This document shows, one piece after another, positions 55,268 to 62,297 of a stretch of 64,000 bases of DNA. The position numbers and the translations under genes are program-made. The DNA lies in NCBI RefSeq assembly GCF_000711715.1, contig NZ_JONN01000002.1, positions 62,001 through 126,000 on the forward strand, read 5' to 3'. The DNA comes from Sphingomonas astaxanthinifaciens DSM 22298 (GTDB lineage: Bacteria > Pseudomonadota > Alphaproteobacteria > Sphingomonadales > Sphingomonadaceae). The notes below the pieces were generated by a model, which saw nothing but the letters and a program-made list of their open reading frames with translations, did not search any database and was not told the origin of the DNA. The first letter of the stretch is position 1; each line of letters begins with the position of its first letter.

Positions 55268-56050
55268 ATGGCTCGCCGCCGGCAGATTTACGAAGGCAAG
55301 GCCAAGATCCTCTACGAGGGTCCGGAGCCGGGAACGCTGATCCAGTATTTCAAGGACGATGCGACCGCCTTCAACGCCCAGAAGCGCGGGACCATCAACG
55401 GCAAGGGTGTCATCAACAACCGCATCAGCGAGCATATCTTCAGCGCGCTCGCGACGATCGGGGTGCCGACCCACTTCATCCGCCGCCTCAACATGCGCGA
55501 GCAGCTGATCCGCCAGTGCGAGATCGTGCCGATCGAGGTCGTCGTCCGCAACGTCGCGGCCGGCTCGCTGTCCAAGCGGCTCGGGATCGAGGAGGGCACC
55601 CAGCTCCCCCGCACGATCATCGAATATTATTACAAGGACGACGCGCTCGGCGACCCGATGGTCGCCGACGAGCATATCGCCTGCTTCGGCTGGGCCAGCC
55701 AGGACGAGATGAACGACATCGCCGACATGGCGATCCGCGTGAACGACTTCATGGCCGGGCTGTTCGCGGCGATCGGCATCCGCCTCGTCGACTTCAAGCT
55801 CGAGTTCGGCCGGGTCTGGGAGAATGACTACAGCCGGATCATCCTCGCCGACGAGATCAGCCCCGACGGCTGCCGCCTGTGGGACATGAAGTCGGGCGAG
55901 AAGCTCGACAAGGACCGTTTCCGCCAGAGCCTCGGCGGCGAAGCGGAGGCCTATCAGGAAGTCGCCCGCCGGCTCGGCCTGCTCGAGGGCCAGGAAGGCG
56001 AGAATGCGGTCCTCGATTTCGACAGTCACCGAAAGAAGCGCGGCAAATAA
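55268..56050 (+). CDS. purC: phosphoribosylaminoimidazole-succinocarboxamide synthase (SAICAR synthase)
   Basis: Purine biosynthesis step that joins aspartate to CAIR with ATP. The 260-aa protein has [16 protein letters not shown] at the start, [16 protein letters not shown], the [19 protein letters not shown] signature, and [20 protein letters not shown] sequence (read here as [16 protein letters not shown]). ATG 55268 (MARRRQ) is preferred to 55250. Length is typical. No other pur gene is in the window, and purC stands alone between the small ORFs and the beta-barrel gene. Confidence 0.96.
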   Translation: MARRRQIYEGKAKILYEGPEPGTLIQYFKDDATAFNAQKRGTINGKGVINNRISEHIFSALATIGVPTHFIRRLNMREQLIRQCEIVPIEVVVRNVAAGSLSKRLGIEEGTQLPRTIIEYYYKDDALGDPMVADEHIACFGWASQDEMNDIADMAIRVNDFMAGLFAAIGIRLVDFKLEFGRVWENDYSRIILADEISPDGCRLWDMKSGEKLDKDRFRQSLGGEAEAYQEVARRLGLLEGQEGENAVLDFDSHRKKRGK

Positions 56051-56085
56051 AATCGCGCTTGTCCGCGCCTTTTTGCGGTCACAAT

Positions 56086-56103
56086 GATGAACCTGTGTTC
56101 ATC
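56086..56103. promoter_or_regulatory. perfect inverted repeat GATGAAC-CTGT-GTTCATC
   Basis: Seven-base arms with a four-base spacer, 35 bp after the purC stop. A third ATGAAC half-site follows at 56118-56123. It could be an operator for the beta-barrel gene 184 bp downstream, or a weak terminator hairpin for purC without a T-run. Confidence 0.5.
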
Positions 56104-56244
56104 TTGGCGACAGTGAAAATGAACGGGTGGTCAGGAAGCGCGAAATAGTACGCGACTAGCCTCGGTTCGTCGAAAAAATCGCAACTTTTTGTCCGCTCTT
56201 CTCTTGGAACTCGCGGTCGGCACGTCCAGATGCCGCCCCGAGCG

Positions 56245-56265
56245 GGAACGTGACGTGACCGTTCC
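56245..56265. promoter_or_regulatory. inverted repeat GGAACG-N9-CGTTCC before the beta-barrel gene
   Basis: Six-base perfect arms (56245-56250 and 56260-56265) lie just upstream of the AGGAGA ribosome-binding site (56274-56279) of the outer-membrane gene. It could be a 5'-UTR hairpin or an operator. GGAAC plus CGTT also looks like EcfG promoter elements, but the spacing is too short for that. Confidence 0.45.
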
Positions 56266-56287
56266 AACGAAACCAGGAGAATATTCC

Positions 56288-56842
56288 GTGAATAAGTTCA
56301 TTGCCCTGACCGCTGTCGCCACTGCCGCCTTGGCCGCCACCCCGGCGCTCGCCCAGGCCCCGCAGGGACCGCGCGTCGAAGCGCTGGTCGGCTATGACGC
56401 GGTTCGTGTCGACGTCGGCGCGGGCGACAAGTTCAAGGACGAGGGCGTCCTCTACGGCGTCGGCGCCGGCTACGATTTCGCGCTGAGCAACGGCGCGTCG
56501 CTGGGTGTCGATGTCGAGGCCAGCGATTCGACCGCCAAGGAGAGCAACATCGCCGGCACCCTCAAGGCCGAGCGTGACCTCTATGCCGGCGCCCGCGTCA
56601 GCTTCCCGATCGATGCCAAGGGCAGCAACGTCTACCTGAAGGGCGGCTACACCAACGCCCGCTTCAGCGCGACCGACGGCCTCGTCAAGGACAGCGTCAA
56701 CGAGGACGGCTACCGCCTCGGCGCCGGTGCGCAGTTCGCGCTGACCGGCAAGGCCTATGTCGGCGGCGAGTATCGCTACAGCAACTACGAGGATGGCATC
56801 GAGCGTCACCAGCTCGCGGCGACCCTCGGCACCCGCTTCTAA
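56288..56842 (+). CDS. outer-membrane beta-barrel protein (opacity-like)
   Basis: A 184-aa protein with a Sec signal peptide (residues 1-22, cut after ALAQA) and a run of alternating beta strands: PRVEALVGYDAVRVDV, YGVGAGYDFALSNG, NVYLKGGYTNARFSA, YRLGAGAQFALTGKAYVGGEYRYSNY. It ends in Phe (TLGTRF), the BAM recognition signal. I start at GTG 56288, with AGGAGA 8 bp upstream. It is similar to OmpA/OmpW-like eight-stranded barrels of sphingomonads. Its expression is probably high, judging by the strong terminator that follows. Confidence 0.88.
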   Translation: MNKFIALTAVATAALAATPALAQAPQGPRVEALVGYDAVRVDVGAGDKFKDEGVLYGVGAGYDFALSNGASLGVDVEASDSTAKESNIAGTLKAERDLYAGARVSFPIDAKGSNVYLKGGYTNARFSATDGLVKDSVNEDGYRLGAGAQFALTGKAYVGGEYRYSNYEDGIERHQLAATLGTRF

Positions 56843-56868
56843 GCGGATTGCTCGAACGAGCCCTCTGA

Positions 56869-56903
56869 GGGGCGCCCGGCCATGGGTCGGGCGCCCCTTT
56901 TTT
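56869..56903 (+). terminator. strong intrinsic terminator after the beta-barrel gene
   Basis: GGGGCGCCCG (56869-56878) and CGGGCGCCCC (56888-56897) form a perfect 10-bp GC stem with a 9-nt loop, followed by six T (56898-56903). It lies 27 bp after the stop of the outer-membrane gene and is the clearest rho-independent terminator in the window. Confidence 0.92.
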
Positions 56904-56956
56904 CATGTTTTCCGCCAATCGTGGTACAAGGCGTGGAGACTGCAAGGAGAGCGGCC

Positions 56957-57136
56957 ATGGACGAAGACAGCCGCATTTATTTCGCCCGCCGGGCGGCCGA
57001 GGAGCAGAGCCGGGCCGAACAGGCCACCGATCCGCTCGCCGCGGCCGTGCACCGCAAGCTCCAGCGCGTCTATGTCGAGCGGGCGAGCGTCGGCGACCGC
57101 TGGCCCGCGTCCGAGGTCATCGGGGAACGCGCCTAG
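56957..57136 (+). CDS. hypothetical 59-aa protein
   Basis: A short ORF directly after the terminator, with AAGGAGA (56944-56950) 6 bp before ATG 56957. The product begins MDEDSRIYFARRAAEEQSRAEQATDP and ends VGDRWPASEVIGERA. It is charged, helical and soluble. I recognise it as similar to small hypothetical proteins in sphingomonads but no function is known. It converges on the ilvC-like gene, overlapping its stop by 4 bp. Confidence 0.72.
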   Translation: MDEDSRIYFARRAAEEQSRAEQATDPLAAAVHRKLQRVYVERASVGDRWPASEVIGERA

Positions 57137-58098
57137 CCCTTGAGGCGAACCCGCGCGGCTTCGAGGGCCGAGGCCCGCGCCCGTGCCCGTTCCGCGCGCA
57201 GCGTCGGATAATCGGCCGCGGCTTCCGCGCTCAGCGCCTGTGCGAAGCCGTTGCCCCGCAGTTCCGCCAGCATGGTCCGCATCGTGGCGCGCACCGCATC
57301 GTCGACGATCCGCCCGCCGCCGCGTGACGCGCGAAATTCGGCGGTATTGCTGATCGCCTCGCGCATCCCAGCGATGCCGCGCGCCTCGACAAGGTCGGCG
57401 AGGAGCTTCAGTTCGGACACGCATTCGAGGTAGGCGAGGGCAGGATCGATCCCCGCCTCGACCAATGTCTCGAAGCCAGCCTCGAGGATCGCCGGCACCG
57501 CGCCCCACACCACCGCGCCCTCGTTGAAGAGGTCGGAGACGGTCTCCTGCTCGAAGGTCGAGCGGAGCACCCCGGCGCCCGCCCGGCCCGAGCCCAGTGC
57601 CGCGGCATAGGCCAGCGCCAGCGGCCAGGCATTGCCAGTCGCATCCTGCGCCACCGCGGCCAGCGCGACCATGCCCTTGCCCTCGGTATAGAGCCGCCGC
57701 AGCGCCGCCCCCGGTCCCTTGGGCGCGACCATGATGACGTCGAGGTCGGCCCGCGGCACGATCAGGCCATAGTGAATGCACAAGCCATGCGCGAAGCCGA
57801 GCGCGGCACCTTGGGCCAGGCGGGGCTCGATGGCCGCGTAGATCGCCGGCAGATGTTCGTCGGGCGCGAGAAGGAAGACGAGGTTCGCCCCGGCCGCCGC
57901 TTCTTCCGGCGGCAGCACGGTCAGTCCCGCGGCGGCCGCCTCGGCGGCGCGGTCGCTTCCCGGCCGCAGTCCGACCCGAACGGTTATTCCCGAATCATGC
58001 AGGTTGAGTGCCTGCGCGCGGCCCTGGTTGCCGAAGCCGATGATGGCGACGGTCTTGCCGTGGAGCGGGGCGGGGTCGAGGTCGGCGTCGGTCAGCAT
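57133..58098 (-). CDS. ketol-acid reductoisomerase-like protein (divergent IlvC)
   Basis: A 321-aa NADPH-binding protein of the ketol-acid reductoisomerase family. The dinucleotide motif is VAIIGFGNQGRAQALNLHDSG, and FAHGLCIHYG has the catalytic His. APKGPG, the metal ligands in ETVSDLFNEGAV (Asp and Glu) and AYLECVSELK (two Glu) are present. It lacks about ten residues of the usual N-terminus (the YYDxDAD strand) and has several unusual residues, so it may be a second paralogue. Its start overlaps the miaA end by 7 bp. The valine/isoleucine pathway role is likely but unproven. Confidence 0.8.
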   Translation of the reverse strand: MLTDADLDPAPLHGKTVAIIGFGNQGRAQALNLHDSGITVRVGLRPGSDRAAEAAAAGLTVLPPEEAAAGANLVFLLAPDEHLPAIYAAIEPRLAQGAALGFAHGLCIHYGLIVPRADLDVIMVAPKGPGAALRRLYTEGKGMVALAAVAQDATGNAWPLALAYAAALGSGRAGAGVLRSTFEQETVSDLFNEGAVVWGAVPAILEAGFETLVEAGIDPALAYLECVSELKLLADLVEARGIAGMREAISNTAEFRASRGGGRIVDDAVRATMRTMLAELRGNGFAQALSAEAAADYPTLRAERARARASALEAARVRLKG

Positions 58099-59012
58099 AT
58101 CCCGTCCCTAGCCTGCGCGACGAGCGCGCCCAAGGCGTCGTCGACGGGCAGGGAGGCGATTCCCAGCCGCTGGTTGCGAAACCAGGTTCGCTGGCGCTTG
58201 GCATATTGGCGGGTGGCAAGCTGTCCCGCAGCAATGGCCTCCGCCAGCGTGAGTTCGCCTTCCAGGTGCCGGACGAGCTCGGGCACGCCGATCGCACGCA
58301 TCACCGGGAGGGAAGGGGAGAGGCCCCGTGCGTGGAGGCGACGCGCTTCCTCGAGCCCGCCGCCTTCGACCATCGCGGCGAAGCGGCGATCGATCTGTCC
58401 CCGCAGCACCGCCTCGTCGATCTCGGTGATCGCGCCGAACAATCGCACGCTGTCGCGAATCCCGCCGGTGGTTCGTCCTTGCCAGGCCTTGAGCGGCCAG
58501 CCAGTCGACCGCACCACCTCGAGCGCTCGCGCAACCCGCGTGCTGTCATTGGGGTGGAGCCGGGCCGCGGCCTCGGGATCGAGTTCTGCCAGGCGCTTAT
58601 GATTGTCGCCGACCGCCGCCGCACGCACTTCGGCACGGATCGCGGGATCGACGGGCGGTACCTCGGCAATGCCGTCGAGCAGGGTGCGGAGATAAAGACC
58701 CGTGCCGCCGACAAGGATCGGCAGCTGGCCGCGGGCGTGGACCTCGGCCAACACCGCCCGCGCGTCGGCTGCCCAGTCGGCCGCGCTGCAGGCCTGGGCG
58801 CCGTCGCGGGTCCCGAACAGGCGATGCTCGACACCGCCCATCTCCGCCTCGCCCGGCCGCGCGCTCAGTACCTGCAGATCGGCATAGACCTGTGCGCTGT
58901 CGGCGTTGACGATCACGCCATTCGTGCGTTGGGCAAGCGCAACAGCCAGGGCCGACTTGCCGCTCGCGGTCGGCCCTGCGATGACGGCCAGAGGAGGTAC
59001 GCCCTTGTTCAT
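58092..59012 (-). CDS. miaA: tRNA dimethylallyltransferase
   Basis: Transfers a dimethylallyl group to A37 of tRNAs reading UNN codons. The 306-aa protein has the P-loop AGPTASGKSALAVAL, the substrate motif NADSAQVYADLQVLSARPG, PILVGGTGLYLRTLLDGI and the C-terminal ATRQYAKRQRTWFRNQ. I start at ATG 59012; the longer frame to 59576 runs antisense to serB. Its start overlaps the divergent serB start, so the two genes share a promoter region with no spacer. The family usually pairs miaA with hfq; hfq is not visible here. Confidence 0.95.
   Translation of the reverse strand: MNKGVPPLAVIAGPTASGKSALAVALAQRTNGVIVNADSAQVYADLQVLSARPGEAEMGGVEHRLFGTRDGAQACSAADWAADARAVLAEVHARGQLPILVGGTGLYLRTLLDGIAEVPPVDPAIRAEVRAAAVGDNHKRLAELDPEAAARLHPNDSTRVARALEVVRSTGWPLKAWQGRTTGGIRDSVRLFGAITEIDEAVLRGQIDRRFAAMVEGGGLEEARRLHARGLSPSLPVMRAIGVPELVRHLEGELTLAEAIAAGQLATRQYAKRQRTWFRNQRLGIASLPVDDALGALVAQARDGIC
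58991..58997 (+). promoter_or_regulatory. Shine-Dalgarno GAGGAGG for serB
   Basis: GAGGAGG at 58991-58997 is 7 bp before the TTG at 59005, a normal spacing. It sits inside the miaA coding region on the opposite strand and decides the TTG start over an upstream ATG at 58981. Confidence 0.65.
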
Positions 59013-59877
59013 TGCCACGCTGATAGCAGCAGGACGGCTGGGAGACGACGATCTCGCCCGGGCGGTCGAGACCGCCGGCGGCGGCGAGCTACGCTGGATC
59101 GATCCCGGTGACGCCGCCGACCTGCTGCTCGGCCCGGTCGATGACTGGCGGAGCTTGCGCGATCGGCTCGAAACGGCGCTTCCCGGAATCGACGTCATCC
59201 TCCAGCCGGTCGAGGACCGCGAGAAGCGCCTCCTCGTCGCGGACATGGATTCGACCATGATCGGGCAGGAATGCATCGACGAACTCGCCGATTTCGCCGG
59301 CAAGAAGGCCGAGATCGCGGCGATCACCGAGCGCGCCATGCAGGGCGAACTCGACTTCGCTGAGGCGCTCCACCAGCGGGTCGCGGCCCTGAACGGACTG
59401 GGTGTCGGCTGCATCGACCGCTGCCGGATCGAGCGGGTCACCCATAACGAGGGTGCGCGCACATTGGTCCAGACCATGCGCCGGCGGGGCGCGGCGACCC
59501 TGCTCGTCACCGGCGGCTTCCACGATTTCGCCGATCCGCTCGGGGCCGAACTCGGCTTCGAGGAGGTCCGCGCCAATTACCTCGAGAGCATCCACGGCCA
59601 CCTGACCGGCCGCGTCACCGGCGCGATCGTCGACGCGGCGGCCAAGCGCCAGGCGCTGATCGAGCGCCGCGACGAGAAAGGGATCCCCAGGGGCGCGGTG
59701 CTGGCGGTCGGCGACGGCGCCAATGACGGCCCGATGATCGACGAGGCCGGGCTCGGGGTCAGCTATCGCGGCAAGCCCAAGCTCGAGGCCTCGGCCGACG
59801 CGCGGCTCCGCCACAATGACCTGACCGCGCTCCTGTGGGCCCAGGGCATCCCCAAAGCGGAGTGGGCGACCGACTAG
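59005..59877 (+). CDS. serB: phosphoserine phosphatase SerB
   Basis: Last step of serine synthesis. The 290-aa HAD-fold enzyme has the nucleophile motif VADMDSTMIGQECIDELA, LLVTGGFHDFA and the metal motif VGDGANDGPMI. An N-terminal extension (about residues 1-70) resembles the ACT-like domain found in many SerB. I use TTG 59005, supported by the Shine-Dalgarno at 58991-58997; ATG 58981 would add eight residues inside miaA. The start overlaps the miaA start by 8 bp. It converges on the Sel1-SPOR gene, overlapping by 4 bp. Confidence 0.93.
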   Translation: MFIATLIAAGRLGDDDLARAVETAGGGELRWIDPGDAADLLLGPVDDWRSLRDRLETALPGIDVILQPVEDREKRLLVADMDSTMIGQECIDELADFAGKKAEIAAITERAMQGELDFAEALHQRVAALNGLGVGCIDRCRIERVTHNEGARTLVQTMRRRGAATLLVTGGFHDFADPLGAELGFEEVRANYLESIHGHLTGRVTGAIVDAAAKRQALIERRDEKGIPRGAVLAVGDGANDGPMIDEAGLGVSYRGKPKLEASADARLRHNDLTALLWAQGIPKAEWATD

Positions 59878-60770
59878 CGCGACGGGACCGGGAAGCAGGG
59901 TTGGGGGGCCAGCCGCGCACAGGCCGCGCTCGCCGCCGCCCGCGTCGCATAGGGCCCGACCTGGAGCCGGGTCATCGTCCCCGACGGGACCAACGTCAGC
60001 CCCGCGCCGCCGAGCCGGGGCCCGAGGCTTGCATAGAGTTTCTGCGCGGCCGCGCGATCGCGAAAGGCGCCGAGCTGGATCCGGAACGCGCCCCCGGCCG
60101 CGACGGGCGGGGGAGGGACGGCCACGGGCTTTTGCGCGGGGGCGGCTGACGCAGCCTTCGGCGCGGGCGCCTTGGCTGCCGGAACCGGAGCCTTCGCCGT
60201 CGCCTTGGCCGTCCCGGCGGCGACGAGTTGCTGGGCGAGCGCCACCCCCTTCTGCCGCTCGGCGATCGGGATCACCTGGTCCATCTCCTCGAGCGTCGCC
60301 TTGGCCGGGGCCAGTCCCTGGGCCGCGGCCCGGCTGACGAGCGCATAAGCGCGAACCCGGTCCTCGGGCACGCCGTCACCGTTGAAGAGCGCCGTGCCAT
60401 AGACCAGCATCGCGCGCGGTTCGCCGGCATCGGCGGCGGTCTTCAGCCAGCGCATCGCGCCCGCCCGGTTGCCATTCTGGAACAGCAGCAGGCCGAGGCT
60501 GGTCTGCGCCTCGAGATGCCCGCCGCGCGCCGCCTGCTCGTAATAACGTTGCGCCTCGGCGAGGTCGGCGGGCACGCCGCGCCCGAGCTTATAGGCCTGG
60601 CCGAGGTTGAAGGCGGCGTCGGCGCTGCCCCTGGCGGCGAGCGGCTTCCAGATCGCGACCGCCTGCTCGGGCTTGCCCGCGCTCCACGCCTCGATGCCCG
60701 CCCGCACCGTCTGGGCCGAGGCACTCGCCCCCGCCAGCAGCAACGCCAATCCAATCCCGAGCCGACGCAT
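59874..60770 (-). CDS. exported Sel1-repeat and SPOR-domain protein
   Basis: A 298-aa envelope protein. The signal peptide (residues 1-20, cut near ASASA) is followed by Sel1/TPR repeats, with sequences such as NLGQAYKLGRGVPADLAEAQRYYEQAARGG and VYGTALFNGDGVPEDRVRAYAL. A low-complexity Ala/Pro/Lys linker of about 60 residues leads to a C-terminal SPOR domain (FRIQLGAFRDRAAAQKLYA), which binds denuded septal peptidoglycan. The start at ATG 60770 has GGGAGGGG just before it. It is divergent from the parA operon. Confidence 0.88.
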   Translation of the reverse strand: MRRLGIGLALLLAGASASAQTVRAGIEAWSAGKPEQAVAIWKPLAARGSADAAFNLGQAYKLGRGVPADLAEAQRYYEQAARGGHLEAQTSLGLLLFQNGNRAGAMRWLKTAADAGEPRAMLVYGTALFNGDGVPEDRVRAYALVSRAAAQGLAPAKATLEEMDQVIPIAERQKGVALAQQLVAAGTAKATAKAPVPAAKAPAPKAASAAPAQKPVAVPPPPVAAGGAFRIQLGAFRDRAAAQKLYASLGPRLGGAGLTLVPSGTMTRLQVGPYATRAAASAACARLAPQPCFPVPSR

Positions 60771-60892
60771 ACACCCCTCCCACATCGCCGCCAGCCTAGA
60801 GCGTCGTCGCGGCCGCGTTAACCTGATTTTAGGCCGGCAGCGCCATTCCGTTCAGGACACAAGTGAATTGCACCTTACCCAAGGGGATCGGA

Positions 60893-61612
60893 ATGCGCGT
60901 TCTGGCTTTGGCATCGCAGAAGGGGGGGTCGGGCAAGACCACGCTCTCCGGTCATCTCGCGGTGCAGGCGCAATTGGCGGGCGCTGGCCCGGTCTGCCTG
61001 ATCGACATCGATCCGCAAGGGTCGCTGGCCGACTGGTGGAACGAGCGCGAGACCGAAATGCCGGCCTTCGCCCAGACCACCGTCGCCCGCCTCGCGAGCG
61101 ACCTCGAAGTGCTTCGCCAGCAGGGCTTCCGCCTCGCGGTGATCGATACCCCGCCGGCGATCACCATGGCGATCCAGAGCGTCATCGCGGTCGCCGAGCT
61201 GATCGTCATCCCGACCCGCCCGAGCCCGCACGACCTGCGCGCCGTCGGCGCCACGGTCGACCTGTGCGAGCGCGCCGGCAAGCCGCTCATCTTCGTGGTC
61301 AATGCCGCGACGCCCAAGGCCAAGATCACCTACGAGGCCGCGGTCGCGCTGTCGCAGCATGGCACCGTCGCCCCGGTCACCCTCCATCACCGCACCGATT
61401 TCGCCGCCTCGATGATCGACGGCCGCACGGTCATGGAAGTCGACCCCAAGGGCAAGTCGGCGGCCGAGGTGACCGAGCTGTGGGAATATATTTCCGACCG
61501 GCTCGAGAAGAATTTCCGCAGGACCGTGTTCGCGGCGCCGGGTGCGACGCCGGGCATCGGTGCTGTCAGTCCGCGTCCCGTCGGTGGCTTCGGCCGCCGC
61601 GTGGTCGGCTAA
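60893..61612 (+). CDS. ParA-family ATPase (small, type Ib-like)
   Basis: A 239-aa deviant Walker ATPase. The P-loop is SQKGGSGKTTL with signature Lys10 and Lys15, and DIDPQGSLADWW and VIDTPPAITMAIQSV are present. There is no N-terminal HTH, as in type Ib ParA and MinD-like ATPases that pair with small ribbon-helix-helix partners. Start ATG 60893 has an AAGGGG site. The next gene, 14 bp on, encodes an RHH-tailed protein, and the third an envelope SPOR lipoprotein. This is not the oriC-proximal ParA judging by size and partners, an inference. Confidence 0.88.
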   Translation: MRVLALASQKGGSGKTTLSGHLAVQAQLAGAGPVCLIDIDPQGSLADWWNERETEMPAFAQTTVARLASDLEVLRQQGFRLAVIDTPPAITMAIQSVIAVAELIVIPTRPSPHDLRAVGATVDLCERAGKPLIFVVNAATPKAKITYEAAVALSQHGTVAPVTLHHRTDFAASMIDGRTVMEVDPKGKSAAEVTELWEYISDRLEKNFRRTVFAAPGATPGIGAVSPRPVGGFGRRVVG

Positions 61613-61626
61613 GGGAGGCCGATCCC

Positions 61627-62292
61627 ATGATGAAGAGCGAACCGAGGCCTTTCGCCTCCCTGTCGAGCGGACTGCTCGCCCGCAAGGGCGCCGCCCGCCC
61701 GGCCATGCGTCCGCAGGGCTTCGGCCAGATGGGCAGTGGGCTTGAGGACCTGGGCTGGAACGACATGGGCTTCGAGCCCCCGCGGCCGGTGCTCTCGCCG
61801 GTCGGCGAGGAGGCCGATGATGCCGTCGTCGTCCGTCCCAACCCGGTCACCGGCCTCTCGCCGGTCCACGCCGTCCAGGACGAGATCGTCCACCGCCTCG
61901 TCAGCGACCCCGCCGACGAGGAGGAGGAAGACGAGACCGCCGAGCCGGTCCCGGCCGACGTCCCGCCGCTGAGCCAAGTGCTCGCCCATCCGGTCGTCGC
62001 CGACATGCCCGTCGAAGCGCCGACCCCGGCTCCGGTCGTCCGGGCGATGGCCCCGGTCGCCCGTGCGCCGATGGCGCCCCGGGCCAGCCGTGCGGTCGCG
62101 GGCAAGGGCAAGGCGGCCTTCACGCTTCGCCTCGATGCCGAGCGTCATCTCAAGCTTCGCCTGGCCTGCGCCGTCACCGGCACCTCGGCCCAGCAGATCG
62201 TAACCCGGGCGCTCGACGAGCTGCTCGCCTCCATGCCCGAACTCGACGCCATGGCCAGCCGGGCACCGGAACGCAAAGCCAGCAAGGGATAA
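61627..62292 (+). CDS. acidic protein with a C-terminal ribbon-helix-helix-like domain, ParA partner candidate
   Basis: A 221-aa protein. The N-terminus has a basic SLSSGLLARKGAARPAMRPQ motif (residues 11-30). Residues 60-155 are acidic and Pro/Ala-rich, likely disordered. The C-terminal stretch 163-205 reads AAFTLRLDAERHLKLRLA, then TSAQQIVTRALDELLASM: a beta strand and two helices, the ribbon-helix-helix plan of ParG/CopG proteins. GGGAGG sits 8 bp before ATG 61627. As the next gene after a ParA ATPase it could be its DNA-binding partner. Confidence 0.72.
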   Translation: MMKSEPRPFASLSSGLLARKGAARPAMRPQGFGQMGSGLEDLGWNDMGFEPPRPVLSPVGEEADDAVVVRPNPVTGLSPVHAVQDEIVHRLVSDPADEEEEDETAEPVPADVPPLSQVLAHPVVADMPVEAPTPAPVVRAMAPVARAPMAPRASRAVAGKGKAAFTLRLDAERHLKLRLACAVTGTSAQQIVTRALDELLASMPELDAMASRAPERKASKG

Positions 62293-62297
62293 GAGAC

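Noticed and set aside
56245..56265. EcfG (general stress sigma) promoter reading of GGAAC...CGTT
   Set aside because: The spacing is about 10 bp; EcfG promoters need 16-17 bp, so it is listed only as an inverted repeat.
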